64,000 nucleotides of DNA from Streptomyces griseoluteus (GCA_000717735.1 JOBE01000013.1:1-64000), one strand, 5' to 3'; shown: positions 1-8,340, counted from the stretch's first letter. Numbers and translations are program-made. Notes: generated by a model not told the origin, from the sequence alone.

Positions 1-86
1 GTGCCGAGCATTTCGGCGGCCCGGCCCATCGTGAAGGCGGGGTAGTCGTCGTCGTCGAGACGGCCGTACGAGTCGTCTGCTGTCAT
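1..86 (-). CDS. MerR-family transcriptional regulator, 5' end only
   Basis: Only the first 28 codons are present; the gene leaves the window on the left. They read from an ATG with a GAGAGG ribosome site about 6 nt upstream. The N-terminus runs through an acidic DDDDYPAFTMGRAAEMLGT segment. MGRAAEMLG is the start of a MerR-type helix-turn-helix, and the short acidic leader is how the widespread Streptomyces MerR-like regulators of about 105 residues begin. DNA binding is inferred from this helix only. A perfect 32-nt palindrome and a long low-complexity leader lie upstream, so regulation through the leader is possible. Confidence 0.75.
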   Translation of the reverse strand, partial: MTADDSYGRLDDDDYPAFTMGRAAEMLG

Positions 87-112
87 TTGCACCTCTCTCG
101 GGAACGCGTGGA

Positions 113-144
113 GGGGCCTTGGTGCCGTACGGCACCAAGGCCCC
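113..144. promoter_or_regulatory. Perfect 32-nt palindrome in the MerR leader
   Basis: Positions 113-128 are the exact reverse complement of 129-144 (arm begins GGGGCCTTGGTGCC). It ends 27 nt upstream of the MerR start codon, so in the transcript it would be a very stable hairpin just above the ribosome site. As DNA it could be an operator. No U-tract follows, so it does not look like a simple terminator. Function is inferred from position only. Confidence 0.6.
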
Positions 145-355
145 GAAGGAACTACTACACCATCTGCCGGTCTAGGTACTGCGCCGGCCTTCTGTGTCCG
201 CGGGCCCGACCGAGACACTGTCGGGCTGCGGGGATCGCGGTTGCTTGACCGGAGACCACCTCACTATCGATGTCCTGCGGTACCCGGGCTCACTACTTCT
301 GCCCGGGCGATCCTGATGGCGTGGCCCCTCCGTTCTTCCCTCGATGATCAACCAT

Positions 356-448
356 TTACCACGGGGGTACTGCGTACTGCTGGTACTGCGGGTACTGCGG
401 GTACTGCTGTACTGCGTACTGCACTCTCACGGGCACCGCATCTGCCAT
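356..448 (-). CDS. Possible 30-residue Gln/Tyr-rich peptide
   Basis: An ATG at 448 opens a 30-codon frame ending in TAA at 356. The C-terminal half is built from QY, QYP and QQY units encoded by the GTACTGC array, ending AVPPW. No good ribosome site is visible and I recognise no family. It may be an accident of the repeat; it is listed because the repeat is in phase with the frame and the composition is so unusual for this genome. Confidence 0.2.
   Translation of the reverse strand: MADAVPVRVQYAVQQYPQYPQYQQYAVPPW
368..422. repeat. Seven copies of GTACTGC, mostly 9-bp spaced
   Basis: GTACTGC starts at 368, 374, 383, 392, 401, 409 and 416. Three of the intervals are exactly 9 bp, so on the minus strand the repeat reads in phase as Gln-Tyr-Pro/Gln codons. 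Such a short tandem array is unusual in Streptomyces intergenic DNA and would be prone to slippage. Confidence 0.7.
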
Positions 449-775
449 GACCGCGGTCCCGCTGCGGCGGCCCCTCATCACTGCGGGCCACCCGGTCCGG
501 CCGTCAGTCCCGTCGCCGTCGTACAACCACCTTGGCTTCGGTACTCCACCGCCGCACCGTCCTGCGAACTGCACCTACAGGTACTCACTTACAGGTACTT
601 CCGGCCGGCAGTTCGTCTCTGCCAGGCCCTGTTGTCTCTCTGGGCTACGAGAGAAACCATATCCACGCCCACCATCAATGTCTACTCCGGCCGTCACAGA
701 TTTTCGCGCGTCCTGTCGGGAGGTAATCCGCCTCGAACAGTGAAGCGATTCGGTGGTGTGCAGGCCCGGGTACGC

Positions 776-813
776 AGAAGGGCCCGACCGGCGTGTGCCG
801 GTCGGGCCCTTCT
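776..813 (-). terminator. Terminator of the SCO5918-like gene
   Basis: A perfect 17-bp stem (776-792 with 797-813) closes on a GTGT loop, 22 nt past the stop codon of the leftward gene. No long U-tract, as is usual in Streptomyces. Confidence 0.75.
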
Positions 814-834
814 GGTGGTTCGGGTGTCAGACGG

Positions 835-1146
835 TCAGATCGCCAGCGGGGCGCCGAGCATCGCCGAGGCGTGCTGGAGCGGGTCGACGGCGCGGGTGGG
901 CGCGACGGTCCTGGGCAGGCTGCGGCAGGTGAAGCCGAGCTTGGCCATGGCCCGCATGACTTCATCGGCGCTGAAATCGCGTCGGTCCTGGCGGGTGATG
1001 ACCTGGCCGACCTGCTTGACGGGGTAGCTGCGGCGGCCGATGATCACGGACTCGCCGAGGACCTCCTCGGGCTTGACGCCCTTCATGGACTCCAGGACTC
1101 CGCTCTTGGTGAGCTCGAACGGGAAGCGGGCGATGACACAGCGCAC
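835..1146 (-). CDS. SCO5918-like small protein
   Basis: A 103-residue soluble protein of unknown function. It resembles from memory the conserved Streptomyces family typified by SCO5918. The core is basic and compact, with RFPFELTKSGVLESM near the start and VITRQDRRDF in the middle. No membrane segment or catalytic motif is visible. GTG start with GAGG about 6 nt upstream. It is the last gene of the leftward run after the DEAD-box helicase and CBS-like gene, 49 nt past the latter, so it is probably co-expressed in cold shock or RNA metabolism. That role is inferred from context only. Confidence 0.75.
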   Translation of the reverse strand: MRCVIARFPFELTKSGVLESMKGVKPEEVLGESVIIGRRSYPVKQVGQVITRQDRRDFSADEVMRAMAKLGFTCRSLPRTVAPTRAVDPLQHASAMLGAPLAI

Positions 1147-1195
1147 GATGCCTCACAGGGAGAGGAAGGGGATGGTTCCGCCGTGGGGAGGCGGT

Positions 1196-1501
1196 TCAGC
1201 GGGCCAGGGCGAGGACGCCCGGGGTGAGCCGTACGTCGTCGGGTACGCCGTCGCCGGGGACGTCGCGCAGCCGGAGCCGGTCCGTGTAGGCGGCGCCCTC
1301 GCGGACGCCGGCCAACTGGATCCGGGTGACCGTTCCGGTACGCAGGCCGTCGTTGTCGCAGACGAGCAGGTGCCCGGTGCGGGCGCCGGCCATGACGGAC
1401 AGCGCCACCTCGACGGTCATGTCGTCACAGACCTGGAGTCCGGCCGCGTCGGCCGGGTCGGCCGGGCCTGCCGTCTGCATCTGCGTCTGGATCTGCGTCA
1501 C
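1196..1501 (-). CDS. CBS-domain-like protein, short
   Basis: 101 residues. After a Gln/Ala-rich start of about 20 residues it reads DDMTVEVALSVMAGARTGHLLVCD, the pattern of one CBS motif (a strand-helix unit that senses adenine nucleotides in larger proteins). TGTVTRIQL is the second half. With only one motif it would need to dimerise to form a Bateman-type site. GTG start preceded by AGGAGG at 8 nt. It lies between the helicase (49 nt upstream) and the SCO5918-like gene, all leftward. The CBS call rests on the pattern alone. Confidence 0.65.
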   Translation of the reverse strand: MTQIQTQMQTAGPADPADAAGLQVCDDMTVEVALSVMAGARTGHLLVCDNDGLRTGTVTRIQLAGVREGAAYTDRLRLRDVPGDGVPDDVRLTPGVLALAR

Positions 1502-1550
1502 AACGTGCCTCCTGCGGAGATGGGTCGGCTTCCGGACGACGGCGCGGGGT

Positions 1551-3074
1551 TCAGGCCGCAGCCGCGCCGGAGGCGGACTGCCGCCCGCCGCCCGTACGCC
1601 GGCCGGCGCCCGCGGGGCGGCGGCGGCCGCGGGAGGACGCGCCGCGCTTGGGCCGCTCGGCCTGCGGCGGCGCGGTGATCGTCACGGGGATGCCGGAAGG
1701 GGCCTGGGCGCCGGTGATCCGGCGGAGCGCCTCCTCGCCGGAGCGGACCTGGGTGGTCTGCGGCACGATGCCCGCGGTCGCCATGAGGCGGGTCATGTCG
1801 CGGCGCTGGTTGGGGGTGACCAGGGTGACGACGCTGCCGGACTCGCCGGCCCGGGCGGTCCGGCCGCCGCGGTGGAGGTAGTCCTTGTGGTCGGTCGGCG
1901 GGTCCACGTTGACGACGAGGTCGAGGTTGTCGACGTGGATGCCGCGCGCCGCGACGTTCGTCGCGACCAGGACGGTGACGTGCCCCGTCTTGAACTGGGC
2001 GAGGGTGCGGTTGCGCTGCGGCTGGGACTTCCCGCCGTGCAGGGCGGCGGCGCGGACACCGCAGTCGAGCAGATCCTGGGTGAGGCGGTCCACGGCGTGC
2101 TTGGTGTCGAGGAACATGATCACCCGGCCGTCGCGTGCCGCGATCTCCGTCGTCGCCCGGTGCTTGTCGGCGCCGTGCACGTGCAGGACGTGGTGCTCCA
2201 TCGTGGTGACCGCGCCCTGGGAGGGATCCACGGAGTGGACGACCGGGTCGGCGAGGTAGCGGCGGACCAGCAGGTCGACGTTGCGGTCCAGGGTCGCGGA
2301 GAACAGCATGCGCTGGCCCTCGGGACGGACCTGGTCCAGGAGCGCGGTGACCTGGGGCATGAAGCCCATGTCGGCCATCTGGTCGGCCTCGTCGAGGACG
2401 GTGATCGCGACCTGGTTCAGCCGGCAGTCACCGCGGTCGATGAGGTCCTTGAGGCGGCCGGGGGTGGCCACGACGACTTCGGCGCCGCCGCGCAGCACGC
2501 TCGCCTGCCTGCCGATCGGCATCCCGCCGACGACGGTGGCCAGGCGCAGCTTCACGGCGCGGGCGTACGGGGTGAGGGCGTCGGTGACCTGCTGGGCGAG
2601 CTCCCGGGTGGGAACCAGGATCAGGGCCAGCGGCTGACGGGGCTCGGCGCGCTGTCCCGCCGTACGGCCGAGGAGGGCCAGGCCGAAGGCGAGGGTCTTG
2701 CCGGAGCCGGTCCGGCCGCGGCCCAGGACGTCACGGCCGGCCAGGGAGTTCGGCAGCGTCGCGCCCTGGATCGGGAAGGGCACGGTCACGCCCTGCGCGG
2801 TGAGCGCGTCCAGGAGCGCCTTCGGCATGTCGAGGTCGGCGAACGCCTCGACGGCGGGCAGCGCCGGGGTGATCGTCTTCGGCAGGGCGAACTCTCCCTG
2901 CGCGGCGGCGGGACGCCGGCCGTGGCCGCCGGAGCGGTTCGGGCCTCCCGAGCGGGTCGGGGCGGACGATCCGAAGCGACTGCCTCGGCCGGAGCCGTTC
3001 GTGGAGCCGAAGGTGGAGCCGCCGGTGCGGCGGCGGGCGCCTGAGGAACGGCTGTTCGTACGGGTGGGGTTCAT
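1551..3074 (-). CDS. DEAD-box RNA helicase
   Basis: 507 residues, an ATP-dependent RNA helicase probably used in cold adaptation and ribosome or mRNA remodelling. Residues 1-60 are a Gly/Arg/Ser-rich basic extension. A Q motif precedes RTGSGKT (Walker A, 121-127). Then come PTRELA (Ia), ATPGRL (Ib), VLDEAD (II, DEAD at 228-231), FSAT (III) and HRGGRTARAG (VI). A basic Arg/Gly tail closes the protein, and both tails suit RNA binding. The ATG at 3074 is chosen over in-frame codons further upstream because AGGAAGG lies 7-8 nt before it. The leader to cspA is about 245 nt and holds the cspA terminator, so read-through expression is possible. Confidence 0.93.
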   Translation of the reverse strand: MNPTRTNSRSSGARRRTGGSTFGSTNGSGRGSRFGSSAPTRSGGPNRSGGHGRRPAAAQGEFALPKTITPALPAVEAFADLDMPKALLDALTAQGVTVPFPIQGATLPNSLAGRDVLGRGRTGSGKTLAFGLALLGRTAGQRAEPRQPLALILVPTRELAQQVTDALTPYARAVKLRLATVVGGMPIGRQASVLRGGAEVVVATPGRLKDLIDRGDCRLNQVAITVLDEADQMADMGFMPQVTALLDQVRPEGQRMLFSATLDRNVDLLVRRYLADPVVHSVDPSQGAVTTMEHHVLHVHGADKHRATTEIAARDGRVIMFLDTKHAVDRLTQDLLDCGVRAAALHGGKSQPQRNRTLAQFKTGHVTVLVATNVAARGIHVDNLDLVVNVDPPTDHKDYLHRGGRTARAGESGSVVTLVTPNQRRDMTRLMATAGIVPQTTQVRSGEEALRRITGAQAPSGIPVTITAPPQAERPKRGASSRGRRRPAGAGRRTGGGRQSASGAAAA

Positions 3075-3318
3075 GCAGAACCTTCCTCGATACGGCACGT
3101 ATCGAGGAATTCCGGCAGCGAGTGAGCAGCGCACGGAATCACGGCACGAGCCGAACAGAATGCGAAATGAACTTGGCCCACGGGAATTCGTGTCGGCGCA
3201 AGAGGAAATAGGTGACGACTCACGGAAGGGAATCCGGTGCGTCAATGGGCACGACCCCTGAAGGGTTCGTCCCTGAGAAATATCGTCCCGCAGGTGGACT
3301 CACTGCGGAAACGCGTGC

Positions 3319-3356
3319 AGCTGGGGCCCGCACCCCGAGGGATGCGGGCCCCAGCT
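3319..3356 (-). terminator. Terminator of cspA
   Basis: A 14-bp perfect stem (3319-3332 with 3343-3356) with a 10-nt loop, 18 nt past the cspA stop. It sits in the leader of the downstream helicase gene and may act as a partial terminator between the two cold-shock genes. Confidence 0.75.
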
Positions 3357-3374
3357 ACGATCTGCGCGTCAGCG

Positions 3375-3578
3375 TCAGGCGGGAACGATGTTCTCCGCCG
3401 TCGGGCCCTTCTGGCCCTGCGCGATGTCGAAGCTGACCTTCTGGCCTTCCTGCAGCTCGCGGAAGCCGGAGGCGGCGATGTTCGAGAAGTGGGCGAACAC
3501 GTCAGCGCCGCCACCGTCCTGCTCGATGAAACCGAAGCCCTTTTCCGCGTTGAACCACTTCACGGTGCCAGTAGCCAT
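3375..3578 (-). CDS. cspA: Cold shock protein, CspA family
   Basis: 67 residues, the standard size of a single OB-fold cold shock domain. It binds single-stranded RNA or DNA and acts as an RNA chaperone. RNP1 is KGFGFI (14-19). RNP2 reads VFAHF, where most family members have VFVHF/Y. The C-terminus GPTAENIV is canonical. The ATG is fixed by AAAGGAG 7 nt upstream; longer in-frame reading upstream is not plausible as protein. A long leader precedes it, as is usual for cold-shock genes. Confidence 0.96.
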   Translation of the reverse strand: MATGTVKWFNAEKGFGFIEQDGGGADVFAHFSNIAASGFRELQEGQKVSFDIAQGQKGPTAENIVPA

Positions 3579-4097
3579 GTCATATCTCCTTTGGGCAGTG
3601 CATCGGCGCCCGTACTGTACGGACGCCGAGTCGCCGCGATGATGCCCCGCCCGGAAAATGAACCGGAAAAATAAGCAGCGCTTCCATAGGGCACGGAGGC
3701 CGACCGGAGGCACTTGAAGATTTTGGGTACCAAAACTGCAACTACTTCGACAGTAGCACGGCATCGCGGTCCGCGTAGGGCGAAATATCTTCCCTGCGTG
3801 TTTCGGTGAAAAACTCTCCGTGCGAGGACCGCCAAATTCTTGGCCCGCCGACACAGGTATTCATTCACCCCGGGTGCAGCGTTCCGGTCTTCCGGGTTCT
3901 ACGCGGCCCCGCGGTTGCCCTCGTCGTCGCAGGGCAGGTCCGCCGACGGGGTTGATGAGGAAGTCGCGGGCGGCCTGGCGCTCGACCTCGGAAGACGGCG
4001 CGGGGGCTGCTCGCCGTGGCCTGGGCCGCCGGAACAGCGGAAGCGTTCGCTCACCACCATCGGGGGACGCCGCTCGTGCCGGAGGAACCACGCGGGC
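3579..4097. other. Intergenic leader of cspA plus degraded coding-like DNA
   Basis: The right of this 519-nt gap (about 3860-4091) has codon-like third-position GC on the minus strand, but the apparent protein changes frame partway (around 3940). It looks like decayed coding sequence rather than a gene. The left part (3579 to about 3850) is AT-richer and should contain the cspA promoter and long 5' leader. No clear sigma-70 boxes could be assigned with confidence. Confidence 0.45.
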
Positions 4098-4976
4098 TCA
4101 GATCACCGGCGGGCGCCCCAGGCGGGTCATCCGGCCGACCGTCGACCAGCGCATGGGCCGGCGGGGGCCGCCGGAGCGGCGGACGCCCTCCGCGAAGCCG
4201 GCGAACCAGGACCCCAGGCCCGGCAGGGAGCGGGTGCGGGCCAGGGTGAGGAGGGTCCAGACGCCCAGGTAGACGGGGACCAGCGGCGCGGGCAGGTTGC
4301 GCTTGGCCAGCCAGACCCTGTTGCGGGCGGTCATCCGGTAGTAGACGGCGTGCCGGGCCGGGCTGGTCCTCGGGTGCTGGAGGAGGAGCGCCGGTTCGTA
4401 GATGACCTTCCAGCCCGCGTCCAGGGCGCGCCAGGCGAGGTCGGTCTCCTCGTGGGTGAAGAAGAAGTCCTCAGGCCAGCCGCCGATCTCGTCGAGCATC
4501 GCCATCGACAGGCCGTGGCCGCCGCCGAGGAAGGTCGTGACCTCCCCGCCGCGCATCGGGTCCTTGGCGCCCAGGCGCGGGACGTGGCGCCGCTGCGTCT
4601 CGCCCGTCTCGTCGGCGATGCGGAACGACACGACGCCGAGCGCCGGGTCCCCGTCGTACAGGTCGGCCAGACGGCGGAAGACGTCCGTGTCGACGAGCAG
4701 GCCGTCGTCGTCCAGGTCCACCACCACGTCGACGTCGCCGAACGCGCGCAGCGTCTCGATCGCGACGTTCCGGCCCCCGGAGACGCCCCGGTTCTCGGGC
4801 AGTTCGACACCGGTCACGCCCTCGGGGAGCTCCGGGAGCGTCCCCGTGCCGTTGCCGACGACGACGATCCGGGCCGCCTGCTCGTCCTGGCGCGCCACGG
4901 CGTCGAGGAGGGCCCTCAGCTCGACCGGGCGCGTGCCCATCGTCAGTACCGCCACACCCACACGAGGTCGCGCCAC
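4098..4976 (-). CDS. Glycosyltransferase family 2
   Basis: 292 residues, a nucleotide-sugar-dependent GT-A fold transferase of unknown acceptor. It begins ARPRVGVAVLTMGTRP, typical of the first strand. It then has ENRGVSGGRN (nucleotide contact), VVDLDDDGLLV (the DxD metal site) and HEETDLAWR, the acceptor-site ED motif. The C-terminus is basic, without a clear membrane helix. GTG at 4976 is preferred because GGAG lies 5 nt upstream; an in-frame ATG at 5093 would add 39 residues unlike the family. Divergent from the kinase gene with about 220 nt between them. Confidence 0.85.
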   Translation of the reverse strand: MARPRVGVAVLTMGTRPVELRALLDAVARQDEQAARIVVVGNGTGTLPELPEGVTGVELPENRGVSGGRNVAIETLRAFGDVDVVVDLDDDGLLVDTDVFRRLADLYDGDPALGVVSFRIADETGETQRRHVPRLGAKDPMRGGEVTTFLGGGHGLSMAMLDEIGGWPEDFFFTHEETDLAWRALDAGWKVIYEPALLLQHPRTSPARHAVYYRMTARNRVWLAKRNLPAPLVPVYLGVWTLLTLARTRSLPGLGSWFAGFAEGVRRSGGPRRPMRWSTVGRMTRLGRPPVI

Positions 4977-5195
4977 GACCACTCCGATCCACGTCCACCG
5001 GCGTCCGCCGGCACTCACTCCGGACTCACTCCGGGCCGCGATGCTAGCCGGAGGCGGCACCGTGCGTTCACCCGCGCCTCGGTTGTCGTCCATCGGAGGG
5101 GGTGGTGGGGGGAGCGCGGCGAAGAGCGCGGGCGGGCGGCTCTACGCTGGTTCCCTTCCGTCAAGTTGATCGATCGTCGAAAGGGTGGTCTCCAG

Positions 5196-6374
5196 GTGCT
5201 GGTCGCGGACCGATATCGGCTTCACGTGTGTATCGGCCGGGGCGGCATGGGCGAGGTGTGGCAGGCCACCGACGAGGTGCTGGGCCGGTCCGTGGCCGTG
5301 AAGCTGATGCTGGCGCAGTCGACGGATCCCTCCGCCGGTGACCGGTTCCGGCTGGAGGCACAGACCGCCGCCCGGCTGAGCCACCCGCACGTGGTGGGGG
5401 TCTTCGACTTCGGCACGTGGGACGGAAAGCTGTTCCTGGTCATGGAGTTGGTGGAGGGCGACAGCCTCGCCGGGAGCCCCTCCGATCCCCTGATCCTGCC
5501 CGCCGAGCGGGTCGCCGTGGTCGCCGCCCACGCCGCCGCCGGTCTCGCCGCCGCGCACCGGCAGGGTGTCGTGCACCGGGACATCAAGCCGGGGAACCTG
5601 CTGGTCGACGCCGAAGGGACGGTCAAGCTGGCCGACTTCGGCATCGCCCGGTTCGTCGACGACCCCTCGGCGGGGCTCACGACGACCGGCCAGATCGTGG
5701 GCACGGGGCTTTACCTGGCCCCCGAGCGGGCCCTCGGGCAGCCCGCCTCGTCCGCCTCCGACGTCTACTCGCTCGGCTGCGTGCTCTACCAACTCCTGAC
5801 CGGCCGCCCGCCGTTCCGGGCCGATACGGCGACGGCCCTGCTGTACCAGCACATCGACACCGCGCCGGTGCCGCCCGGCCGGCTCGGGGTGGCGCTGCCG
5901 CCCGAGTTCGAGACGTACCTGCTGAGCCTGCTGGCCAAGCAGCCGGAGCAGCGGCCCTCGGCGCAGGCCATCGCGGACTGGTTCTCCTCCGGCGCCTGGC
6001 GCGCCTATCCCCGGGCGGGCCGGCACCACGGGCCGGGCGCGCACCACAGCTCAGGACCGCGCCCCGCCCCTCACCACGGACCCGGCGCGCAGCGGCCCGC
6101 CGCCGGCCGGCCCGCGCCCGGGGCCTCACCGATGTCCGGGATGTCGGCACCGGCGTCCGCGCCGCTGCCCATGCCGGTGCCCGCGCCCCTGTCGGGGCAG
6201 GCCCACAGACCCGTGCCCGCCGGTGTGCCCGCGTCCCGGCGGCGTGAGCGGCCCGTCAGTACGAGCACGGGACTGGCGGAGCTGTCCCGCCGCCGTCCCC
6301 GCAAGACGGCCGCGGTGGCCGGGGCCATCGCCTTCGTCGTCTTCCTGGTCATCGGAATGGCCTTGCTGTCCTGA
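5196..6374 (+). CDS. Ser/Thr protein kinase with C-terminal membrane anchor
   Basis: 392 residues, a Hanks-type (PknB-like) kinase. Residues 1-260 are the kinase domain: glycine loop IGRGGMGEVW (13-22), catalytic Lys36, alpha-C Glu54, HRD (127-129) with Lys131 and Asn134, and DFG (147-149). The activation segment has a TTT cluster for autophosphorylation. A Pro/His/Ala-rich linker of about 90 residues leads to a single hydrophobic helix at 368-390 that ends the protein, with only a residue or two outside. The kinase is thus tail-anchored with no sensor domain, so input probably comes from a partner. GTG start follows AAAGGGTGG. Confidence 0.92.
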   Translation: MLVADRYRLHVCIGRGGMGEVWQATDEVLGRSVAVKLMLAQSTDPSAGDRFRLEAQTAARLSHPHVVGVFDFGTWDGKLFLVMELVEGDSLAGSPSDPLILPAERVAVVAAHAAAGLAAAHRQGVVHRDIKPGNLLVDAEGTVKLADFGIARFVDDPSAGLTTTGQIVGTGLYLAPERALGQPASSASDVYSLGCVLYQLLTGRPPFRADTATALLYQHIDTAPVPPGRLGVALPPEFETYLLSLLAKQPEQRPSAQAIADWFSSGAWRAYPRAGRHHGPGAHHSSGPRPAPHHGPGAQRPAAGRPAPGASPMSGMSAPASAPLPMPVPAPLSGQAHRPVPAGVPASRRRERPVSTSTGLAELSRRRPRKTAAVAGAIAFVVFLVIGMALLS

Positions 6375-6380
6375 GGCCGC

Positions 6381-6406
6381 GCCCCGTACGACGTACCGCA
6401 CGGGGC
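6381..6406. terminator. Probable bidirectional terminator
   Basis: GCCCCGT pairs with ACGGGGC over a 12-nt loop between the convergent kinase and small-protein genes. The stem is only 7 bp, so strength is uncertain. Confidence 0.4.
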
Positions 6407-6411
6407 CGCGC

Positions 6412-6693
6412 TCAGTACGGCCTCGGCGCCATGACCAGCGCCTCCGCGTCCTCCGACGCGAGCAGGAGGCAGCGCGGCGCACCGGGCCCCGGGGTCGCCC
6501 GTACCAGCACCGTCGTCGGCGGCTCGGTCGGCAGTTCGACCGGGATGGTGACCGGCCGGTCCCCGCGCGTCTCGGCGTGACCGGTCTCCTTGCCGTCGAC
6601 CAGCACCTCGACGACGGGCGCGTGCCCGGTCTGGACGGTCGCGGAGACCGAGTGGCCGAGGTAGTCGATGTGGAAGTGGTGCCGTCGCTTCAT
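6412..6693 (-). CDS. Conserved small protein, function unknown
   Basis: 93 residues with a basic start (MKRRHHFHIDYLGHSV). Alternating hydrophobic residues follow, as in a small beta-sandwich (VVEVLVDGKETG, TTVLVRATPG). No signal peptide, membrane helix or catalytic motif. The start is secured by GGAGGTGACC 1-2 nt above the ATG, one of the strongest ribosome sites in the window. Convergent with the kinase. I do not recognise a named family. Confidence 0.7.
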   Translation of the reverse strand: MKRRHHFHIDYLGHSVSATVQTGHAPVVEVLVDGKETGHAETRGDRPVTIPVELPTEPPTTVLVRATPGPGAPRCLLLASEDAEALVMAPRPY

Positions 6694-6775
6694 AGGTCAC
6701 CTCCGTGCCTACCTCAAGAGTAGGAGGGGAACCCCGCTTCCGCGCTCCGTTCGAGTACGCGGGCCCCGAGCCCGC

Positions 6776-8146
6776 CTAGAGCGTCTCCGCCAGGGCGAAC
6801 AGGCCGATCCTCGCTCCCTCGTCGTACGCCTGCCGCAGCTCCGGATCGGCCAGCACCCGGCGCAGCTCCGCCTCGCTGCGGTCCCGGACCGTCGTGCAGT
6901 ACGCCGCCGGCCGGTACGAGCTGTCGAAGACGGAGGTCCGCAACAGGTCGACAGCACCCAGAAGATGCGCGGCGGACGCGGGGCGCCCGGTCAAGAGCCG
7001 CAGTTGCGCCAGGAGTTCGGCCGCGCAGGCCGCTCCGACCGCCGAGCCGAGCGCCAGATGCCCGCACAGGGCCCGACGGGCGTGCCCGGCAGCCCGCTCC
7101 CGCTCCCCGTCCCAGGCGAGGAGCTCGGCACGCGCGTGGTGCGCCCAGGCGTCGGCCCACTGGTCGCGCCCCGCCCACGCCCGCCGCGCCGACGGGTCGA
7201 GAACCAGCTCGTCCAGGGCCTCCTGCGCCGCCTCCGGATCGGTGCGGCTGAGCGCGAGCGCGAGCGCCGCCCAGCACAGCTCCCGGGTCGGTCCGAAGTC
7301 CGGGCACTGCCCGATCAGGTCGAGGGCGTCCCTGAACTCGGCCGCCGCCGCGCGAGTACGCCCCTGATAGAGGGCGACCGCGCCGCGCAGATGGGCGAGG
7401 AGACCCAGGACGCGGTCGTCGCCGTCCCGTGAGGCCGCCGCCCAGGCCTGTACGAGGAGCGGGTCGGCGTCCGCGGGACGGCCCGACTCCAGCTCCAGGA
7501 AGGCGGCGAGCCACAGGGCGCGGGCCGGCGGCGGCCCGGTGTGCAGGGAGAGGGCGTGGCGCAGCCGGGTCCGGCCCTCGACGACCCGCCCGCAGGCGAC
7601 CCACAGGAACCACAGGGAGACGGCGATGTCGACGGACGTGTCGGCCTCGTCGCTCGACGAGAGGGGCGCCGTCGTCGGGTCCATGGCGGCGGCCAGGTCG
7701 GGGAGTTCGCGCAGGGCGAGATCGCGGGCGTCGAGCTGCCGGCCGCTCTGCCACCAGTCGGCGGCCCGCCGGGCGACCTTCACGCACCACCTCCGGTGGC
7801 GCAGGACGACCGAGCGGCGGTCGCCGCGCACGGTGAGCCGGCGGGCGCCCACGGCCCGCATCGGGTGCGGCATCCAGTAGCGGTGGGTGTCGTTCTCCCC
7901 GTCGAACAGGTCGTCGACGGGGAGGAGCGCGGCGGGAGCGAGCCGGTCGAGGACCGACTGGACGCGCGCCGCCGGCAGGGCGCCCGCGGCGCACACCTCG
8001 TGGACGGCGTCCCTTCCGAAGGCTCCCTCGAAGACGGAGAGGCGTTCCCACAGGAGCCGTTCGGCGGGCCCGCAGCGGGCGTACCCGAGCTCGGCGGCGG
8101 CGAGCTGTTCGGGGCTCACCGGCTCACCCCACAGCAGTTCCGTCAT
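6776..8146 (-). CDS. Orphan helical-repeat protein like the C-terminus of AfsR/LuxR-type regulator ATPases
   Basis: 456 residues, mostly Ala/Leu/Arg-rich helices. The start (LAAAELGYARCGPAERLLWERLSVFEGAFG) matches the winged-helix region that follows the NTPase in predicted regulator ATPases. The body looks like degenerate TPR helices (GRVVEGRTRLRHALSLH, YQGRTRAAAAEFRDALDL). The NTPase (P-loop) and DNA-binding domains found in the full family are absent, and no P-loop is visible. It may act as a stand-alone scaffold. ATG at 8146 is chosen; another ATG at 8176 has a purine run too close to it. Divergent from the Lrp gene. Confidence 0.7.
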   Translation of the reverse strand: MTELLWGEPVSPEQLAAAELGYARCGPAERLLWERLSVFEGAFGRDAVHEVCAAGALPAARVQSVLDRLAPAALLPVDDLFDGENDTHRYWMPHPMRAVGARRLTVRGDRRSVVLRHRRWCVKVARRAADWWQSGRQLDARDLALRELPDLAAAMDPTTAPLSSSDEADTSVDIAVSLWFLWVACGRVVEGRTRLRHALSLHTGPPPARALWLAAFLELESGRPADADPLLVQAWAAASRDGDDRVLGLLAHLRGAVALYQGRTRAAAAEFRDALDLIGQCPDFGPTRELCWAALALALSRTDPEAAQEALDELVLDPSARRAWAGRDQWADAWAHHARAELLAWDGERERAAGHARRALCGHLALGSAVGAACAAELLAQLRLLTGRPASAAHLLGAVDLLRTSVFDSSYRPAAYCTTVRDRSEAELRRVLADPELRQAYDEGARIGLFALAETL

Positions 8147-8340
8147 CGGTGGTTCCCCGGTCCCCGTGTGCCCCATGTCCCCTGTTCCCCGTGTCGACTT
8201 CCTCCGCCCGCGTCCTGACGTGTGACCGAGTCAATGGCGAACATTCGCCGTTGCGGCTTGAATGCAGAGGCCCCGGCTCACATCCTGGGGCGCTCCGGGA
8301 CCCACACCCAAGGATTCCCAGGGATCGGCCAAGGAGGAAA

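Larger units (their letters stand above)
87..775. other. Long intergenic leader, about 690 nt, with no recognised gene
   Basis: No conserved protein gene was recognised between the MerR start and the terminator of the next gene. The stretch is less GC-rich than its neighbours. It carries the 32-nt palindrome, a cluster of seven GTACTGC heptamers (368-422), and two 14-bp-spaced copies of TACAGGTACT (577-600). A 30-codon Gln/Tyr-rich reading frame is noted separately. It may be a long untranslated leader of the MerR gene or hold an unrecognised small RNA. Confidence 0.5.

Noticed and set aside
368..422. Possible CRISPR-like array
   Set aside because: Units are 7-9 bp without spacers; it is a simple tandem repeat.
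3820..5160. Rightward open frame fused in front of the Ser/Thr kinase
   Set aside because: The upstream part is antisense of the glycosyltransferase; the kinase starts at 5196 with its own ribosome site.
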